Part shown: positions 53,269 through 62,131 of the stretch, piece by piece
Position numbering within the stretch: position 1 is the first letter of the stretch
Layout: the number at the start of each line of letters is the position of its first letter
Source of the DNA: CAYTGR01 sp964437445
Lineage (GTDB): Bacteria; Chloroflexota; Anaerolineae; B4-G1; SLSP01
Assembly: GCA_964437445.1 (NCBI GenBank)
Contig: CAYTGR010000011.1
Location: 1 to 64,000 of the forward strand
DNA: 64,000 bases
Direction: 5' to 3'
Program-made: the position numbers and the translations under genes
The notes under the pieces: generated by a model
Databases searched by the model: none
Told to the model about the DNA's origin: nothing
Seen by the model: the letters and a program-made list of their open reading frames with translations, nothing else

Positions 53269-54419
53269 AAATTCTCAGCATTGCCCGTAAAACGTTGCTG
53301 GAACTGTGGCGCGAACCGCTCCTGCTCGCCCTGCTGCCACTCTTCCCGCTCCTGCTGCTCGGATTTTACTACCTCGCCTACGGCCAGACGGAGCAGGGAC
53401 TGGCTTACTACCTCAAGGTCTACGTCCTTAACCAAGATACCGGGCCGGCGGGAGCGCAGCTGGTCGCCGGGCTCCGCGCGGCCGAGTTTGAGGGTGAGCC
53501 GGTCTTTGATCTGACCGAGGTGACCGACCGGCGGCTGGCCGAGATCGCGCTGCGCGAGCGGAAAGCCGCGCTGCTGGTGGTGATCCCGCCCGATTTGAGC
53601 GCTACCATAGACGCGGCGGCTGCCGGGACCCCCACCCCCACTCCGGCCACCCTGGCGCTGATCGGCGATCCGGTCTCCGATAGCTTCATTTTCGTCCGCA
53701 GCTTCTTAGATGATCTGCTGCGCCAGTTTACGCAGCAGGCGTTAGGGCAACCGGCCGCGGAGGCCGTCGGGTATGCCTTCGTCCCCGGCACCGGCACGAT
53801 GTCCGACGTGCAATTTGGGATCCCCGGCGTGATCGTCTTCGGCGTGATGTTCGTAACGATTGCGGCGGCGATGATCCTGGTGCGCGAAAATGTCGCCGGG
53901 ACACTGCGCCGCCTGCAACTGACGCGCGCCGGCGCAGCCGACATTCTCCCCGGCGTGACCCTGGCGCTGGCACTGGTGGGGCTCCTGCAAATCCCGCTCT
54001 CACTGGGGCTGGCGGCGTGGCTCTTCGGCTTCCGGCCGCTCGGCTCGCCGCTCCTGATCGTGCTGGTAGCGCTCCTGCTCAGCGTCGCGGCGGTGGGGAT
54101 CGGCCTGATCGTCGCCTGCTTTGCGCACAGCGACAGCGAGGCCGCCAACCTGGGCGCGACCGTCGCCGTCTTGCTGGCGCTCCTCTCCGGCGCGCTCTAC
54201 CCGCTGCCGGCCGTGCCCCTCTTGACCATCGGGGGGCGCACCCTCCAAATCTACGATCTGCTGCCGCCGGCCCACGCGGGCGAGGCGCTGCGCCGGGTCC
54301 TCATCTTCGGCGATGGGCTGCGCGAGATCGCCTACCCCGTCGGCGCGCTGGCCGTGCTGGCGGCGCTCTGCATGGGGCTGGGCGTCGCGCTCTACCAGCG
54401 GCTCCAGCTCCACGCTTGA
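53265..54419 (+). CDS. ABC-2 type permease
   Basis: A protein of 384 residues. One membrane helix near the N-terminus (ANRSCS region read as LLALLPLFPLLLLGFYYLA), a large extracytoplasmic domain to about residue 180, then five helices, including VIVFGVMFVTIAAAMILVRE and LLIVLVALLLSVAAVGIGL. This is the ABC-2 (DrrB/YhgE-like) layout. VRENVAGTLRRLQLT is the usual coupling loop. It pairs with the ATPase 71 bp downstream and the second permease, probably exporting a hydrophobic compound. Confidence 0.9.
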   Translation: MKILSIARKTLLELWREPLLLALLPLFPLLLLGFYYLAYGQTEQGLAYYLKVYVLNQDTGPAGAQLVAGLRAAEFEGEPVFDLTEVTDRRLAEIALRERKAALLVVIPPDLSATIDAAAAGTPTPTPATLALIGDPVSDSFIFVRSFLDDLLRQFTQQALGQPAAEAVGYAFVPGTGTMSDVQFGIPGVIVFGVMFVTIAAAMILVRENVAGTLRRLQLTRAGAADILPGVTLALALVGLLQIPLSLGLAAWLFGFRPLGSPLLIVLVALLLSVAAVGIGLIVACFAHSDSEAANLGATVAVLLALLSGALYPLPAVPLLTIGGRTLQIYDLLPPAHAGEALRRVLIFGDGLREIAYPVGALAVLAALCMGLGVALYQRLQLHA

Positions 54420-54444
54420 GGCTGGATGCTGGTTCTCTTGATCC

Positions 54445-54482
54445 TAATCCCTGCTCACGACTTGTTGCTTACTGACACAAAG
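54445..54482. repeat. Heptamer-like spacer before the ABC ATPase
   Basis: It reads TAATCCC, TGCTCAC, GACTTGT, TGCTTAC, TGACACA just before AAAGGATAACC. CTAATCCCTGCTC is shared with the array at 44368. Confidence 0.4.
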
Positions 54483-54490
54483 GATAACCT

Positions 54491-55444
54491 ATGTCCAACC
54501 CTATCTTACAAACCACCGGCCTGACCAAACGCTACGGCGCACTGACCGCCGTGCAGGAGTTAACGTTAGAGGTTAACGAAGGCGAGATCTTCGGCTTCTT
54601 AGGGCCGAACGGGGCCGGCAAGACCACCTCCATCAACATGATCTGCGGCCTGCTCAAGCCCGACGCCGGGCAGGTGACGCTCCACGGTGTGCCGGTCCAC
54701 GGCGGCGATCCGGCCGTGCGCGCCCGCGTCGGCGTCTGCCCGCAGGAGATCGTCCTCTGGGAACGGCTGACCTGTCTGGAACAGCTACAATTCATCGGCG
54801 AGATGTACGGCGTGAGCAGCCGGGAGGCCCGGCGGCGCGGGGAACAGCTCCTGGAAGAACTGGGGCTGGCCGAAAAGCGCCGGCAACAGGCCCGCACCCT
54901 TTCCGGCGGGATGCAGCGGCGGCTCAACTTAGCGATGGCGCTCGTCCACGATCCCGAGCTCTTAGTGCTGGACGAGCCGGAGGCCGGGCTGGACCCGCAG
55001 AGTCGCGTCAAGGTGCGGGAGTACATCCAATCGCTGGCCCACAAGAAAACGGTGATCCTGACGACGCACAACATGGACGAAGCGGAGCGCGTCGCCGACC
55101 GGGTGGCGATCATTGACCACGGGCGGCTGCTGGTGCTGGATACGCCGCAGGCGCTCAAACAGCGGGTAGGCAGCGGCGACGTGGTGGAGATCGGCTTCAA
55201 TGGGGCGACCGGTGACGGCGCGGCGGCACGCGCGCAGGCGGCGTTGCAGCCGCTCGTCGGCGAGACGTTAGTGGACGCCCGGCGCGGGGTCCTCATCATC
55301 CACGCGCTTAACGCCGTAGGGGCGCTCCCGGCGCTCCTCAGCACGTTAGAGAGCGCCGGCCTGCAACCAACCGAGGTTCGCGTGCGCGCCAACACGCTGG
55401 AAGACGTGTTTATCCAGCTGACCGGGCGGGGGTTGCGCGAATGA
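54491..55444 (+). CDS. ABC transporter ATP-binding protein
   Basis: A protein of 317 residues. Walker A is GPNGAGKTTS, the signature is LSGGMQRRLNLAMAL, Walker B is LLVLDEPEAGLDPQ and the switch His is TTHNMDE. The C-terminal 90 residues are the DrrA-type tail (VRANTLEDVFIQLTGRGLRE). It powers export by the two ABC-2 permeases and overlaps the second permease by 4 bp. Confidence 0.96.
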   Translation: MSNPILQTTGLTKRYGALTAVQELTLEVNEGEIFGFLGPNGAGKTTSINMICGLLKPDAGQVTLHGVPVHGGDPAVRARVGVCPQEIVLWERLTCLEQLQFIGEMYGVSSREARRRGEQLLEELGLAEKRRQQARTLSGGMQRRLNLAMALVHDPELLVLDEPEAGLDPQSRVKVREYIQSLAHKKTVILTTHNMDEAERVADRVAIIDHGRLLVLDTPQALKQRVGSGDVVEIGFNGATGDGAAARAQAALQPLVGETLVDARRGVLIIHALNAVGALPALLSTLESAGLQPTEVRVRANTLEDVFIQLTGRGLRE

Positions 55445-56535
55445 AAGTCCTGGTGGTGGCCCGTAAATCGCTGCGAGAGATCGGGCGCGAGCTCCAGTTA
55501 TTAGGATTGACGGTTGCGCTCCCGTTGATCTTCATGCTGATCACCAAGGCTACCTACGGGGGCATGTTGGTGACGACGCATCCGGTGATGGTGCTCTCTG
55601 CAAGTGCGGCCGGGGAGCCGTTGGTGGCCGCGCTCCAGGCCGAGCAGTACGCCGACGGGCGCCCGGTCTTCGCGCTGACGCCGGCGACGGACCAGGCCGC
55701 CGCCGAGGCCGCGCTCAAGGCTCAACACGTCACGGCGGTCGTCACGGTGGCCGAAGACGGTCAGCACGCCACCATCACGGGCGATGCAACCGCTTCACGC
55801 TTCTACCGGGCCGGCGTCCTGCTGAACGCCGCCCTGAACCGCTACGCCGACCGCGCGGCCGGCCGCCCGGAGGTCATCCGCGCGGTGGAGCAACCGCTCA
55901 CCGCCGCCGCCCCCCAGAGCGACTTTGACCTCTACGCGCCGGGGATGATGGTCTTCGCGCTGCTGATGATCATCCCGCAGACGGCGATGCTCGTGGCGCG
56001 GGAGGTCCGCTGGCGGACGCTGCGCCGGCTCCAGCTCACCCAGGTGACCGCGCTGGAATGGCTTGGCGGGATCAGCCTCGCGCAGCTGATCGTGGCCGTG
56101 GCGCAGGTAGCGGTCCTCTTCGGCGCCGCGCTCGCGCTGGGGTTCCACAACCACGGCTCACTCCCCCTGGCGGTGCTGGTGGGGCTGGTGTTGGCCTGCG
56201 CCTGCATCGGCCAGGGATTGGTCACGGCCTGCTTTGTGGAAAACGACAGCCAGGCGGCCAACATCGGCAGCACGGTGGCGATGTTGCAGGTCTTCGTCTC
56301 TGGCGCGTTCTTCGCCATGCCGCCGTTGACAGTTTTCACGCTCGGCGGGCATCAGATTGACCTCTTTGACCTCTCGCCGGCCACGTCGGGCCTGCTCGCG
56401 CTCCAGCAGGTGCTCGGCTACGGGGCGGGGCTGCGCGAGGTCGGCTTCCGCCTGGGGGTGACGGCCCTCCTCTCGGTGGCCTACTTCGCGCTGGGGGTGA
56501 TCATCTTCCGGCGGAAGCAGCTGCGGGCCGGGTGA
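55441..56535 (+). CDS. ABC-2 type permease, second copy
   Basis: A protein of 364 residues with the same layout as the first permease: N-terminal helix, extracytoplasmic domain to about residue 170, five helices (MMVFALLMIIPQTAMLVARE, LAVLVGLVLACACIGQGLV) and the coupling element VRWRTLRRLQLTQVT. The two permeases probably form a heterodimer. FVENDSQAANIGSTVAMLQV corresponds to FAHSDSEAANLGATVAVLLA of its partner. Confidence 0.9.
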   Translation: MKVLVVARKSLREIGRELQLLGLTVALPLIFMLITKATYGGMLVTTHPVMVLSASAAGEPLVAALQAEQYADGRPVFALTPATDQAAAEAALKAQHVTAVVTVAEDGQHATITGDATASRFYRAGVLLNAALNRYADRAAGRPEVIRAVEQPLTAAAPQSDFDLYAPGMMVFALLMIIPQTAMLVAREVRWRTLRRLQLTQVTALEWLGGISLAQLIVAVAQVAVLFGAALALGFHNHGSLPLAVLVGLVLACACIGQGLVTACFVENDSQAANIGSTVAMLQVFVSGAFFAMPPLTVFTLGGHQIDLFDLSPATSGLLALQQVLGYGAGLREVGFRLGVTALLSVAYFALGVIIFRRKQLRAG

Positions 56536-56961
56536 AATATTTCCCGGTTTGCCCCGTCCTCATTCCAGCATACAATGACCCCAGCATCTCGCCCGCCGTC
56601 AAGCCGGTGAGTGGGAGCTTCTTCGCCGGCAAGCGGGAGTATTTCCGGCTCAACCGGTTGCCGATGGTCATTGCACTGGTACTGGCCGGAGGAAAGGCCG
56701 GGGATTTTCGGCATTGGGATACCATCCGCGCCCGGCCAGCCCCCTCCCCCTGACCGGCACGCCCTCTGGCGGCCCCTGCCACATCCCATAGATACCCTGT
56801 AGGGCTAAAAAGTTTGCCCCAGCCGGTCACCCGTAGGGGTGACGTCATAGTTCAGAATATGACCCTCGCTATGACCTCCGATACATCCCCCCTCCAGCCT
56901 GATACGCTATACTCTGAGTGTAAATTCAAGTTTAAGGTTTTAAGTTTTAAGGAGAGAAACA
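56536..56961. other. Intergenic region without a recognised gene
   Basis: About 425 bp. It holds a GTCACCC/GGGTGAC hairpin (56826-56843), a TATACT at 56908-56913 that could be a -10 box, and the A/T-rich heptamers AAGTTTA, AGGTTTT, AAGTTTT (56928-56952) that end at the Shine-Dalgarno AAGGAGAG. Reading frames here do not resemble known proteins. Confidence 0.5.
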
Positions 56962-57474
56962 ATGGCTACAAATATGCCTGAACCGACCGGGCGGCGTCAT
57001 CAATGGGTCAGCGGCGCCATCCTGATTACAATCGGGCTTTTTCTGCTGGCGGCCCAGATTTTCCACATAGATTGGGGGGCGGCCATCCCGCTGGGGTTGG
57101 GGTTGATTTTCCTGCTCTGGGGCAGCCTGGTCCGCAAAGTGGGGCTGTTGATCCCCGGCGGCATCCTGAGCGGCATCGGGGTCGGCGCGCTGCTGATTGA
57201 AGGACCGTTCAGCACGCTGGCCGAAGAGACCAGCGGCGGCCTCTTCCTGCTCTGCTTTGCTGGCGGCTGGGCAGTCATCACTGTGACTTCGGCACTCTTT
57301 ACCCAGAAGACGGCCTGGTGGGCGCTGATCCCTGGCGGGGTTCTGGCTCTCGTCGGCGGCGCGCTCTTGATCGGTGGCCCGGCGCTCCGGGCGCTGGAAC
57401 TGCTCGGCCAGGGCTGGCCCGTCATCCTGATCCTGGTAGGGCTGTACCTGGTGATAGTACGCAGCCGGCGCTAA
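56962..57474 (+). CDS. Small multi-pass membrane protein
   Basis: A protein of 170 residues with about six hydrophobic stretches (VSGAILITIGLFLLAAQIF, PLGLGLIFLLWGSLV, LLIPGGILSGIGVGALLI, LFLLCFAGGWAVITVTSAL, WALIPGGVLALVGGALLIG, VILILVGLYLVIV). The repeating G-x-I-L-I-G type helix pairs resemble the N-terminal membrane region of LiaF-like (DUF5668) proteins. There is no soluble domain. Function unknown. Confidence 0.75.
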   Translation: MATNMPEPTGRRHQWVSGAILITIGLFLLAAQIFHIDWGAAIPLGLGLIFLLWGSLVRKVGLLIPGGILSGIGVGALLIEGPFSTLAEETSGGLFLLCFAGGWAVITVTSALFTQKTAWWALIPGGVLALVGGALLIGGPALRALELLGQGWPVILILVGLYLVIVRSRR

Positions 57475-57481
57475 CCTTGAG

Positions 57482-57552
57482 AGACCACGGACAACAGACT
57501 ACAGACCACCGATGGGTTCAAACCTGATCAGTGGTCTGTGGTCGGTGGTCAA
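57482..57552. repeat. Inverted heptamer array
   Basis: GACCACG, GACAACA, GACTACA, GACCACC is followed by a 19-nt spacer and GTGGTCT, GTGGTCG, GTGGTCA. ACAGACCAC and GTGGTCTGT are perfect arms. It lies directly before the next gene. Confidence 0.75.
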
Positions 57553-57582
57553 AGGTATAAAGATGTTAAGGAGAGTGTAGCT

Positions 57583-58209
57583 ATGCAAGGCTTTCTACTC
57601 GGTTTGGCGAATGGCCCTACCTGTTTAGCCTACTGTGCGCCGGTCTTGATCCCTTTCCTGCTCGGCGAGGGCCGGCGGACGCGGCAAAACTGGGCGTTGC
57701 TGGCGAAGTTCCTGGGCGGGCGGTTGGCCGGCTACCTGCTCTTCGGGCTGCTGGCCTTCCTGGCAGGGCAGCTGCTCCTGGGCGCGGGCAGCTACCACTC
57801 CCGGCTCTTCGGCGCGGCGACCGTGGCACTCGCGGCGCTGCTGGCCTGGTACGGGCTGGCCAAGCCCCCCACCCTCTGCGGTGGCACGCTCAAGGGAGCG
57901 CGGCTCTGGCTGCGGCGCTGGCCGGCGCTCCTGCCGCTGGGCCTGGGCTTCCTGACCGGGCTGAACCTCTGCCCGCCCTTTTTGATGGCAATGACCGGCG
58001 CCGCCAGCAGCGGGACCTTAGCGGGCAGCCTGCTCTTCTTCGGGGCTTTCTTTGTGGGCACCGCGCTCTACTTCGTCCCGCTGCCCTTCCTGGGGGCGCT
58101 TCATCGCTCCGAGGCGCTGCGCATCATCGGTAAAATGACCGCGCTCCTCATGGCGCTCTACTATTTCTACAGCGGGCTGCTCTTACTGCTGGGAGGCGCT
58201 CCGGTCTGA
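57583..58209 (+). CDS. DsbD-like/TauE-like membrane protein
   Basis: A protein of 208 residues with six membrane helices. Conserved Cys lie in NGPTCLAYCAPVLIPFLLGE (helix 1) and GLNLCPPFLMAMTGA (helix 4), placed like the redox Cys pair of the DsbD/CcdA membrane core. So it probably carries reducing equivalents across the membrane, possibly to periplasmic thiols. The ATG at 57583 follows TAAGGAGA. The next gene encodes an iron-sulfur membrane protein, which could be its electron donor. Confidence 0.75.
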   Translation: MQGFLLGLANGPTCLAYCAPVLIPFLLGEGRRTRQNWALLAKFLGGRLAGYLLFGLLAFLAGQLLLGAGSYHSRLFGAATVALAALLAWYGLAKPPTLCGGTLKGARLWLRRWPALLPLGLGFLTGLNLCPPFLMAMTGAASSGTLAGSLLFFGAFFVGTALYFVPLPFLGALHRSEALRIIGKMTALLMALYYFYSGLLLLLGGAPV

Positions 58210-58324
58210 AAACCGGGCGACGGTCAGAGCCGCTCACCCGCTACTTGACAAGGAATTTACTGGTAGTGCCGCGCGCAAGCGCCTCACCACGAACACATTA
58301 TTGACGTAAGGAGGAATGTCCAAG

Positions 58325-59506
58325 ATGGCGACTCAAGTTAAAATCCGTCCCCAAACCTATCCGCCGCTGAAGATCGGCAAGGCACTGTTGCTGACGCTGC
58401 CCATGGCCCTGCTGACCGCGTTCCTGTTGCTGGGCAATGTGATGGGCGGCGGGGCACCGGAGCCGTTGTTGGCAGTTTCAGTCATCCTCACCTGGCTCCT
58501 GTTCAACAGCCTCTTCTTCCTGATGCTCAAGACCGGCAAGACCCACCGGTATCGCGCCGCCCTCTTCATCATCCTGGCGCTGGCGATGATCGTCACTTTC
58601 GCCACGGTCATCCGCTCCGAACGTGGCAACATCGCCTTGAGCGAGGCCGACATGATCCAGGGTAAAACGCCGTTCTGCCATCTGGTGATCCCCATGACCC
58701 TCATTCCGGCGTTGCTGACCAGAACCATCATCTTCCCCGGCTCGTTGCTCACCGGCTTCGCCAGCATTGCCAGCATGTTTGTCATCTGGATCGGGACCTC
58801 CCTGGTGCTGGGCCGGGGCTGGTGCAGCTGGGGCTGCTTCTACGGCGGCTACGACGAAGCCTGCTCCCTGCTGGCGAAAAAGCCCCGGATCAAGAAAATT
58901 GATGCCCGCTGGCGTTACCTGCCCTATGCCGTGCTGCTGGCTATCGTCCTGCTTTCGGCGGTGACGCTCTCGCCCACCTACTGCGAGTGGCTCTGCCCCT
59001 TCAAGGCCGTGACCGAGTACTCAGCCGTGACCGACGTCGTCACCCTGATTCAGACCGGCATCTTTATCAGCCTGTTCGTGGGGCTGGTTGTCGTCCTGCC
59101 TTTTTTGACCAAGCGACGGGTGCAGTGCGGGCTCTTCTGTCCGTTTGGAGCCTTCCAATCGTTCACCAACCGGGTGACTATCTTTGACGTGCGGATTGAC
59201 CCTGCCAAGTGCAGCCAGTGCGGGCTCTGCGTGCGCACCTGTCCCACCTTCTCACTGGACGCGGGCAGCCTGCAAACCGGCCGGCCCCTCACGACCTGCA
59301 CCAAATGCGGCCAGTGCATTGATGCCTGCCCCAAGCAAGCCATCACCTACCACATCAAAGGCACGGCCGTGGGCCAACGGCTTAACACCGCGCGGCTACT
59401 CTTCCTTTACCCGGCTTTTGTGCTCCTGGCGACCATGGGCGGCGGGATCATCGCCACCGCGATCTACCGGCTGCTCAAACTGGTGACGACAGGCAGTATG
59501 CTCTAA
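58325..59506 (+). CDS. Membrane 4Fe-4S protein (NapH/CcoG-like)
   Basis: A protein of 393 residues with six helices. Cys motifs on the membrane loops are GRGWCSWGCFYGG, YCEWLCPF and CGLFCPFGAF, followed by two classic ferredoxin sites CSQCGLCVRTCP and CTKCGQCIDACP. This matches the NapH/NosR/RdxA-like polyferredoxin group that moves electrons from quinol or ferredoxin to exported enzymes. The ATG at 58325 has the better distance to AAGGAGG than the one at 58316. Confidence 0.9.
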   Translation: MATQVKIRPQTYPPLKIGKALLLTLPMALLTAFLLLGNVMGGGAPEPLLAVSVILTWLLFNSLFFLMLKTGKTHRYRAALFIILALAMIVTFATVIRSERGNIALSEADMIQGKTPFCHLVIPMTLIPALLTRTIIFPGSLLTGFASIASMFVIWIGTSLVLGRGWCSWGCFYGGYDEACSLLAKKPRIKKIDARWRYLPYAVLLAIVLLSAVTLSPTYCEWLCPFKAVTEYSAVTDVVTLIQTGIFISLFVGLVVVLPFLTKRRVQCGLFCPFGAFQSFTNRVTIFDVRIDPAKCSQCGLCVRTCPTFSLDAGSLQTGRPLTTCTKCGQCIDACPKQAITYHIKGTAVGQRLNTARLLFLYPAFVLLATMGGGIIATAIYRLLKLVTTGSML

Positions 59507-59547
59507 ACGTGAAACGTGAGACGTAAAACGTGAAACGTGAAACGTCA
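59506..59547. repeat. AACGTGA heptamer array
   Basis: Six consecutive 7-mers: AACGTGA, AACGTGA, GACGTAA, AACGTGA, AACGTGA, AACGTCA. It starts on the last base of the preceding stop codon. Confidence 0.9.
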
Positions 59548-59644
59548 GGGGATTTGCAACGTTATAGGCATCGCGCATTGCGTATGGCGTATTCCGTTAA
59601 AAGCTGAGTCATCTCACAGCATGAACTTGAAGGAGTACACTCTT

Positions 59645-60106
59645 ATGGATAAGCTAAGGACGATTCTGGGCTACCTCGTGGCTGCGTTAGGCGTGCCGCT
59701 CCTGTTAGCGACGTTCCTGGGCATGAACGTCTGGGCCCCGGCACTGGTTTCAGCTACCGGCGTCACCGTCTCCCCCTGGTTTACCGGGGATACCGTGGCG
59801 CGCACCATCCACCATGGCGACTATCGCACCGAGATCCACCAACCGGTCTTTCAGGCGCTGATCGGCGAGCGAAAAGAGGGGTTCGTCCAGGTGGATTGGA
59901 CCCCTACCGGCCTGCTACCGCAACTCATTGACGAGGAAATTGACTACGACGGCGACGGTCAGCCCGATTTCCGGGTAGTGCTGGACACAAAGGCTATCCA
60001 GGCCACGCTGACGCCGCTCACCCCCGCCGTCTTGGGGCTGGAAGGGACCTACCGGCTGGATACTGCGCTCGCCATTCGCGTGCAGCTCAAAAATCCACGG
60101 CGCTAA
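59645..60106 (+). CDS. Membrane-anchored small protein of unknown function
   Basis: A protein of 153 residues. One N-terminal helix (about 8-30, GYLVAALGVPLLLATFLGM) then an extracytoplasmic part with SPWFTGDTVARTIHHGDYRT and an Asp-rich DYDGDGQPDFRVVLD, which looks like a single calcium-binding dockerin/EF-type loop. It ends the thiol/Fe-S cluster. The start at 59645 has GAAGGAG nine bases upstream. Confidence 0.65.
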   Translation: MDKLRTILGYLVAALGVPLLLATFLGMNVWAPALVSATGVTVSPWFTGDTVARTIHHGDYRTEIHQPVFQALIGERKEGFVQVDWTPTGLLPQLIDEEIDYDGDGQPDFRVVLDTKAIQATLTPLTPAVLGLEGTYRLDTALAIRVQLKNPRR

Positions 60107-60121
60107 TGGGCCGCTGCCTCA

Positions 60122-60173
60122 CGGGTCAAGCGTCACACCCTGCTTGGGGTGGACGCTTGACCCGCAATTTTTT
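60122..60173 (+). terminator. Rho-independent terminator
   Basis: CGGGTCAAGCGTC (60122-60134) pairs with GACGCTTGACCCG (60152-60164), with an inner CACCC/GGGTG pair and T6 (60168-60173). Confidence 0.92.
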
Positions 60174-60199
60174 GACTTTGCCGCCGGGCTGACTATACT
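60172..60199 (+). promoter_or_regulatory. Promoter of the TerY-P-type operon
   Basis: TTGACT (60172-60177), a 16-bp spacer and TATACT (60194-60199). The -35 shares two bases with the T tract of the preceding terminator. The 5' leader is about 140 nt. Confidence 0.7.
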
Positions 60200-60348
60200 T
60201 ATAGGCAACAGGACTGACGCAAGTGGCTGGTCCGCGAACCGGGATAGAGGCACTCCTGGGAAAAAGCACCGGCCACTTTTCGGCGCAAAACCAACGACTT
60301 TCAGCTCACTGTTTACGTAATGCATATATCTTTAAGGAGGCATTCATT

Positions 60349-61059
60349 ATGAGTAAACGACCTGGCGGCGAACTGGCGACCCGGCCCCTGCACTTTATCT
60401 GGATTGCCGACTGCTCCGGTTCCATGGCAACCGACGGCAAAATCCAGGCGCTCAATACGGCCATCCGCGAAGCGATCCCGCACATGCAGAAGGTGGCCGA
60501 TGAAAATCCAAACGCGCAGGTGTTGGTGCGCGCCATCAAATTCTCCAATGGCGCCCAATGGCACATCTCCCAGCCGACACCAATAGAGCAATTCCAGTGG
60601 AGCGATCTCAATGCCGAGGGCGTGACCGATATGGGCAAGGCGCTCTCCATGGTCGCCGAACAGCTCAAGATCCCGCCGATGACCGACCGCGCGCTCCCAC
60701 CGGTACTGGTGCTGATCTCCGACGGCCAGCCGACCGATGACTTCAGCAAAGGACTGAAAGATCTGATGGAGCAGCCCTGGGGCAAGAAAGCCGTCCGTAT
60801 TGCCATCGCCATCGGCGCCGACGCGGACTACGATGTGCTCCAGAAATTCATCGGCAACGTGGAGATCAAACCGTTGCAGGCCAACAACCCCGAAGCGCTT
60901 GTACGGCACATCCGCTGGGTCTCCACCGCCGTGCTGAAATCGGCTTCCGCGCCGGCCAGCCAGGCCGCCGGTGCCACGCCTTCCACCCCCAACGTGCCGG
61001 TTCCCACCCCGGTCCCGTCAACGCCAGCCGGTCCCAACGATCCAGGCGACGTCTGGTAG
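60349..61059 (+). CDS. vWA domain protein (TerY-like)
   Basis: A protein of 236 residues. The vWA domain starts at residue 15 with WIADCSGSMATDGKIQ (MIDAS D-x-S-x-S), then GVTDMGKALSMVAEQL and LISDGQPTDD. The C-terminal 35 residues are Pro/Thr/Ala-rich. In TerY itself a zinc domain follows the vWA. Here that part is a separate gene at 63390. It starts after AAGGAGG and opens an operon with PP2C, WD40, zinc ribbon and kinase genes. Confidence 0.92.
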   Translation: MSKRPGGELATRPLHFIWIADCSGSMATDGKIQALNTAIREAIPHMQKVADENPNAQVLVRAIKFSNGAQWHISQPTPIEQFQWSDLNAEGVTDMGKALSMVAEQLKIPPMTDRALPPVLVLISDGQPTDDFSKGLKDLMEQPWGKKAVRIAIAIGADADYDVLQKFIGNVEIKPLQANNPEALVRHIRWVSTAVLKSASAPASQAAGATPSTPNVPVPTPVPSTPAGPNDPGDVW

Positions 61060-61066
61060 AGGTGCT

Positions 61067-62089
61067 ATGGACAGCATAGAACGGCCGCAATGGCAATGGC
61101 GCGCCGTTGGTCAGACCGTGCAGGGCGCTTCTCACGTGCGCAGCGGGCTGCCCAACCAGGACGCGCTGCGCTGGGACCCGCCGGCCGGCGGAGGGCCACC
61201 GCTTATCCTCGCCGTGTCCGATGGGCACGGCAGCGCCAAATATTTTCGCAGCGATGTAGGCGCCCGCCTGGCCGTGGAGATCACTGTGCAGTTACTGGCC
61301 GAGCTCTTGCATGGACAGCCCGCGCCCGACAACCTCACGGCGGTCAAACGGCTGGCCGAGGAGCGCCTGCCGCAGGAGCTCGTGCGCCGCTGGCGTGAAG
61401 CGGTCAAGGCCCACCTGGGCGGGATGCCCTTCACGCCCGCCGAATTGGAGGCACTGGCGCAGAAAGACGGCCCGCGCGCCCGGCAGACTGTGGAAAAGGA
61501 CCCCTTCCTGGCCTATGGGGCGACCATCGTGGCGACCCTCGTCACCGACAACTACATCCTCTACCTGCAACTGGGGGATGGCGATATCCTGGTGGTCTCC
61601 GATGCCGGCGAAGTCAGCCGCCCCCTGGAACGCGATGCGCGGCTCTTTGCCAACCAGACCACCTCGCTCTGCCAGGAAAATGTCTGGCGTGATGTGCAAC
61701 TGCGCTTCCAGGCCCTGGTGGAACCCCCGCCTGCATTGGTCCTGCTCTCCACTGACGGCTACGCCAACTCATTTATCAACGAAGAAGCCTTCCTCAAGGT
61801 CGGCAGCGACCTGTTAGAGATGATCCGCGCCGATGGCCTGGACATAGTGGCGGAGAATCTGGCCGGCTGGCTCACGGAAGCCTCCCAAAGTGGGAGCGGT
61901 GACGATGTCACCCTGGCCGTGCTCTGCCGGACCGACATAGCGCCGTCACGCGAGCTGGCCAGGCAAGCCGAGCAGCTGCCGGCCGCTGTCGCGCCGCCGG
62001 AAACGCCGCCGGAAGAGATCACCGACCCGGCGCGGGAGTATCCATGGATGGACCCTACCCCGGTCAAGTTGCCGCATGTGAAGAAGTAG
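61067..62089 (+). CDS. PP2C-family protein phosphatase
   Basis: A protein of 340 residues. Metal-binding motifs are SDGHGSAKYFRSDVGA (residues about 50-65), LQLGDGDILVV, LSTDGYANSF and SGDDVTLAVL. It removes phosphate from Ser/Thr and should counteract the kinase at 63841. It starts 7 bp after the vWA gene stop. Confidence 0.93.
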   Translation: MDSIERPQWQWRAVGQTVQGASHVRSGLPNQDALRWDPPAGGGPPLILAVSDGHGSAKYFRSDVGARLAVEITVQLLAELLHGQPAPDNLTAVKRLAEERLPQELVRRWREAVKAHLGGMPFTPAELEALAQKDGPRARQTVEKDPFLAYGATIVATLVTDNYILYLQLGDGDILVVSDAGEVSRPLERDARLFANQTTSLCQENVWRDVQLRFQALVEPPPALVLLSTDGYANSFINEEAFLKVGSDLLEMIRADGLDIVAENLAGWLTEASQSGSGDDVTLAVLCRTDIAPSRELARQAEQLPAAVAPPETPPEEITDPAREYPWMDPTPVKLPHVKK

Positions 62090-62131
62090 CCCGTATGCAT
62101 AGCGCTACAGCCGTTCCCTTACGCATCACGC

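Noticed and set aside
56532..56753. Short plus-strand frame after the second permease
   Set aside because: It starts inside the end of the permease gene, has no ribosome site and no recognisable features.
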